A DNA stretch of 64,000 bases from Calothrix sp. PCC 7716 (GTDB lineage: Bacteria; Cyanobacteriota; Cyanobacteriia; Cyanobacteriales; Nostocaceae): contig NZ_AP025018.1 in NCBI RefSeq assembly GCF_019977735.1, positions 868,001 through 932,000 on the forward strand, in the 5' to 3' direction. Within the stretch, counting starts at the first letter, position 1. Each line of letters starts with the position of its first letter. Made by a program: the position numbers and the translations under genes. Under the pieces are notes generated by a model, which was not told where the DNA came from, did not search any database, and saw only the letters and a list, made by a program, of their open reading frames with translations. Shown here piece after piece: positions 63,202-64,000 of the stretch.

Positions 63202-64000
63202 TTAAATTGTTTCGTCGCGACGGTCAATGATGATTACATCTGCATCATCACTATTGATGGTTCTAGTTGTGGTACTAGTATCAGCAGCGTAGTTTACACG
63301 CGAGGTGTCCATACCAGGTCTTTCACGACGCGATGAACTAACATCGGTTGCATCGAAAACATCGTAGTCTTGAATGTTGTGACGCTTGAGGATTACTTCT
63401 GCACGACGAACTTCATCATCGGTGGCATCAACCATAACTATATAGTCGCCTCGGTTGAGTTTGTCGTTATATGCCTGCGCTTTGTATTCAGGAATTCCCA
63501 AACCAACTAGTCCACCAGTGATACCACCAGCTGCGGCGCCAATTCCAGCACCTGTTGCTGCGGTTGCGAGTGCAGTTGCTGCTGCTCCACCTAATAGTAC
63601 TGGTCCAACTCCAGGAATTGCTAACGCACCTAAACCTACTAGTAAACCGCCCAAACCACCTAAAGCGGCGCCTGTTGCTGCACCTGCTTTGGCGCCATCA
63701 TCAGCTTTGTTACCACGTAAATCTGTATTAGTTGTACCACCTACGGAGGTATTGACGTTACCACCTGCATCTTTACCTATAATGGAAACTTCATCCATTG
63801 AGAAACCAGCATCGCGCAGTTCAGTTAAAGCTGCTTCAGCATCGCGACGGTGTTCAAATACACCAACTATACGTCTGCCGCGATGTGAGGGGTTGGTATT
63901 AACATAGCCAACACGCGAGGTGTCCATAGCTGGTCTTTCACGACGCGATGAACTAACATCGGTTGCATCGAAAACATCGTAGTCTTGAATGTTGTGACGC
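63202..64000 (-). CDS. YflT-type general stress protein, tandemly duplicated (5' end beyond window)
   Basis: The open frame runs past the window edge. The last unit has the stress-protein start RRIVGVFEHRRDAEAALTEL, then a Gly/Ala-rich hydrophobic middle (GAALGGLGGLLVGLGALAIPG) that may span or coat a membrane, then YIVMVDATDDEVRRAEVILKRHNIQDYDVF. The motif RHNIQDYDVFDATDVSSSRR...MDTSRV ends this unit and occurs again just upstream of the first MDTSRV (63910-64000), nearly identical in DNA. So ATG 63927 is internal: two units are fused in frame by tandem duplication. General-stress role from the family (YflT). Confidence 0.85.
   Translation of the reverse strand, partial: RHNIQDYDVFDATDVSSSRRERPAMDTSRVGYVNTNPSHRGRRIVGVFEHRRDAEAALTELRDAGFSMDEVSIIGKDAGGNVNTSVGGTTNTDLRGNKADDGAKAGAATGAALGGLGGLLVGLGALAIPGVGPVLLGGAAATALATAATGAGIGAAAGGITGGLVGLGIPEYKAQAYNDKLNRGDYIVMVDATDDEVRRAEVILKRHNIQDYDVFDATDVSSSRRERPGMDTSRVNYAADTSTTTRTINSDDADVIIIDRRDETI

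Noticed and set aside
1-64000. tRNA or rRNA genes
   Set aside because: I looked for the T-loop GGTTCGA-type and 3' CCA-side patterns and found no cloverleaf-compatible region. A tRNAscan-SE run would settle it.

Overview
The window reads as chromosomal DNA of a filamentous cyanobacterium, most likely of the Nostocales. It is AT-rich. It carries a CAAD/CURT-type membrane protein, a KaiB-fold protein beside pilT, an NrtS-type transporter, HEINNP-type histidine kinases, a group II intron, several IS-type remnants and many classes of short dispersed repeats. The hexamer GGCGCC occurs about 110 times (counted by eye) and the usual cyanobacterial HIP1 octamer GCGATCGC was not seen, so GGCGCC looks like the iterated palindrome of this genome. 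LAYOUT. 1-3.5 kb: debris of an ABC exporter with an internal deletion, two toxin/immunity-like gene pairs (one with an in-frame amber codon) and an NrtS gene. 3.6-9.9 kb: a multi-helix MscS-type channel, a GIY-YIG protein, a DUF4365 pair, a frameshifted receiver-like gene and a cytochrome P450. 10-20 kb: an accessory zone with YefM-YoeB, MazEF, HigBA and HicBA-SUKH modules, a PchB-like lyase, a divergent TetR/AhpD-like pair with twin operators, an amidase lacking a metal ligand, a methyltransferase, and a decayed ISKra4-like transposase gene. That transposase is interrupted three times by the same 55-bp element, each time at one of its presumed D, D and E catalytic motifs. 20-25 kb: a helical-repeat membrane protein, an RTX-repeat protein, proS and an acyltransferase with an in-frame repeat insertion. 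25-27 kb: VapBC-like and RelE-like modules. 27-31 kb: a secreted protein, a metallohydrolase and a methyltransferase with a tandem copy that has lost its catalytic core. 31-36 kb: a DUF2007 protein, a KaiB-domain protein, pilT and wecB. 36-43 kb: a large PAS/GAF histidine kinase, a heme-oxygenase-fold candidate diiron protein and a flavin monooxygenase. 43-48 kb: a gene graveyard containing a PIN fragment, a nuclease-like gene apparently split by a group II intron, an ISAs1-type element with very long inverted arms, a siderophore-binding-protein fragment and a DUF4351 fragment. 48-64 kb: a more conserved block with cell-wall proteins, a two-gene sensor-kinase operon, a TerB-like protein, glgA, hemC, a YegS-type lipid kinase, a metallophosphoesterase and a run of stress/envelope genes. 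The last of these is an in-frame tandem duplication that runs off the window end. HOW THE GENES FIT TOGETHER. Housekeeping genes (proS, glgA, hemC, pilT, wecB) are single and carry GGCGCC at regular spacing. The toxin-antitoxin, transposase and intron segments are nearly free of GGCGCC, which fits later acquisition. Toxin-antitoxin and SUKH genes concentrate at 10-27 kb, so that part behaves like a defence/accessory island. I saw no tRNA or rRNA gene and no CRISPR array.
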